DNA of 16,554 nucleotides from Lactifluus volemus (lineage: Eukaryota > Basidiomycota > Agaricomycetes > Russulales > Russulaceae). Where the stretch lies: positions 1 through 16,554 of the forward strand of contig WTXI01000554.1 in NCBI GenBank assembly GCA_022376515.1, read 5' to 3'. The translations under genes and the position numbers were made by a program. Positions 16,228-16,554 of the stretch are shown piece by piece (position 1 is the first letter of the stretch; each line of letters starts with the position of its first letter). Under the pieces are notes generated by a model that saw only the letters and a program-made list of their open reading frames with translations, did no database searches and was not told where the DNA came from.

Positions 16228-16554
16228 ATGTCCGCTCCGCCTGATAATACTCCAGCATACTCACTGGTTTGCATCTATTCACTTATCTGCTTACAGTTAA
16301 ACGGGGAAAAAAGATGCAGCGTGAAGCACAATCGGTGATCATCGCGTTGGTCCCGCCGTACTCAGACTCTGGCTCGAGTCGCACAGCCAAACTCCATTCA
16401 TCGTGAGAAGACAAGTAGAGGCAAATCTAAAGACGAGTCTGAACATCACAGGGTGCGCACAGGAGATACGTATCATACATATCAATTTCGTAGGTTCTGG
16501 TGGTTGATGTAGGTAGTATTTGTAACGCATTCAGTATGGACGCAAAGATGATGA
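16228..16554 (+). CDS. Possible 5' end of a plus-strand gene, truncated by the window
   Basis: ATG at 16228-16230 opens MSAPPDNTPAYSL. A strong 3' splice site (CTTACAG, ending 16296) and a GT at 16267 would give only a 30-nt intron, too short for fungi. Unspliced, the frame stops after 35 codons. If a gene starts here, most of it lies beyond the right edge. No motif is visible. Confidence 0.2.

Noticed and set aside
16267..16296. 30-nt intron in the possible gene at the right edge
   Set aside because: It is shorter than any other intron in the window and than the usual lower limit for fungal introns.

Overview
The window looks like nuclear DNA of a filamentous fungus, probably a basidiomycete (Agaricomycetes-like). 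Host genes on the right are cut by many short GT-AG introns (about 48-98 nt). The left half is one LTR retrotransposon of the chromovirus (chromodomain Ty3/gypsy) type, with gag and pol motifs of the kind usual in mushroom-forming fungi. The species cannot be named from the sequence alone.

Left half (28-7697): a complete but decayed Ty3/gypsy element on the minus strand, bounded by a perfect 5-bp target duplication (GTAGG). It has two LTRs of 436 and 440 bp (about 97% identical by hand alignment). In element order it carries: 5' LTR, primer site, leader, a 103-codon upstream ORF, gag with a CCHC knuckle, protease, reverse transcriptase (YMDD), RNase H, integrase (D,D,E), chromodomain, an extra C-terminal tail with a second CCHC knuckle, polypurine tract and 3' LTR. 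The coding part changes frame at least a dozen times, so it makes no intact polyprotein. The primer site does not match a tRNA 3' end. It is instead an exact 11-nt complement of an LTR sequence that lies about 30 nt downstream of a TATA box. That is the arrangement of Tf1-type self-priming.

Middle (7698-10970): about 3.3 kb with no gene I can identify. It holds a minus-strand ORF with an internal repeat, an in-register 108-bp tandem duplication, some minor repeats, and the promoter of the next gene with an 18-bp perfect palindrome centred on CACGTG.

Right (10971-16554): four host genes and a doubtful fifth. In order they are: a YvcK/CofD-like protein (11 exons, about 472 aa, plus); a small helical, probably mitochondrial protein (plus); a second small, probably mitochondrial protein (about 76 aa, plus); a Rossmann-fold NAD(P)-binding protein broken by two +1 shifts (minus); and a weak ORF start near the right edge (plus). 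The genes share no obvious pathway. CACGTG-type E-boxes sit upstream of three of them, which may mean shared bHLH-type regulation.
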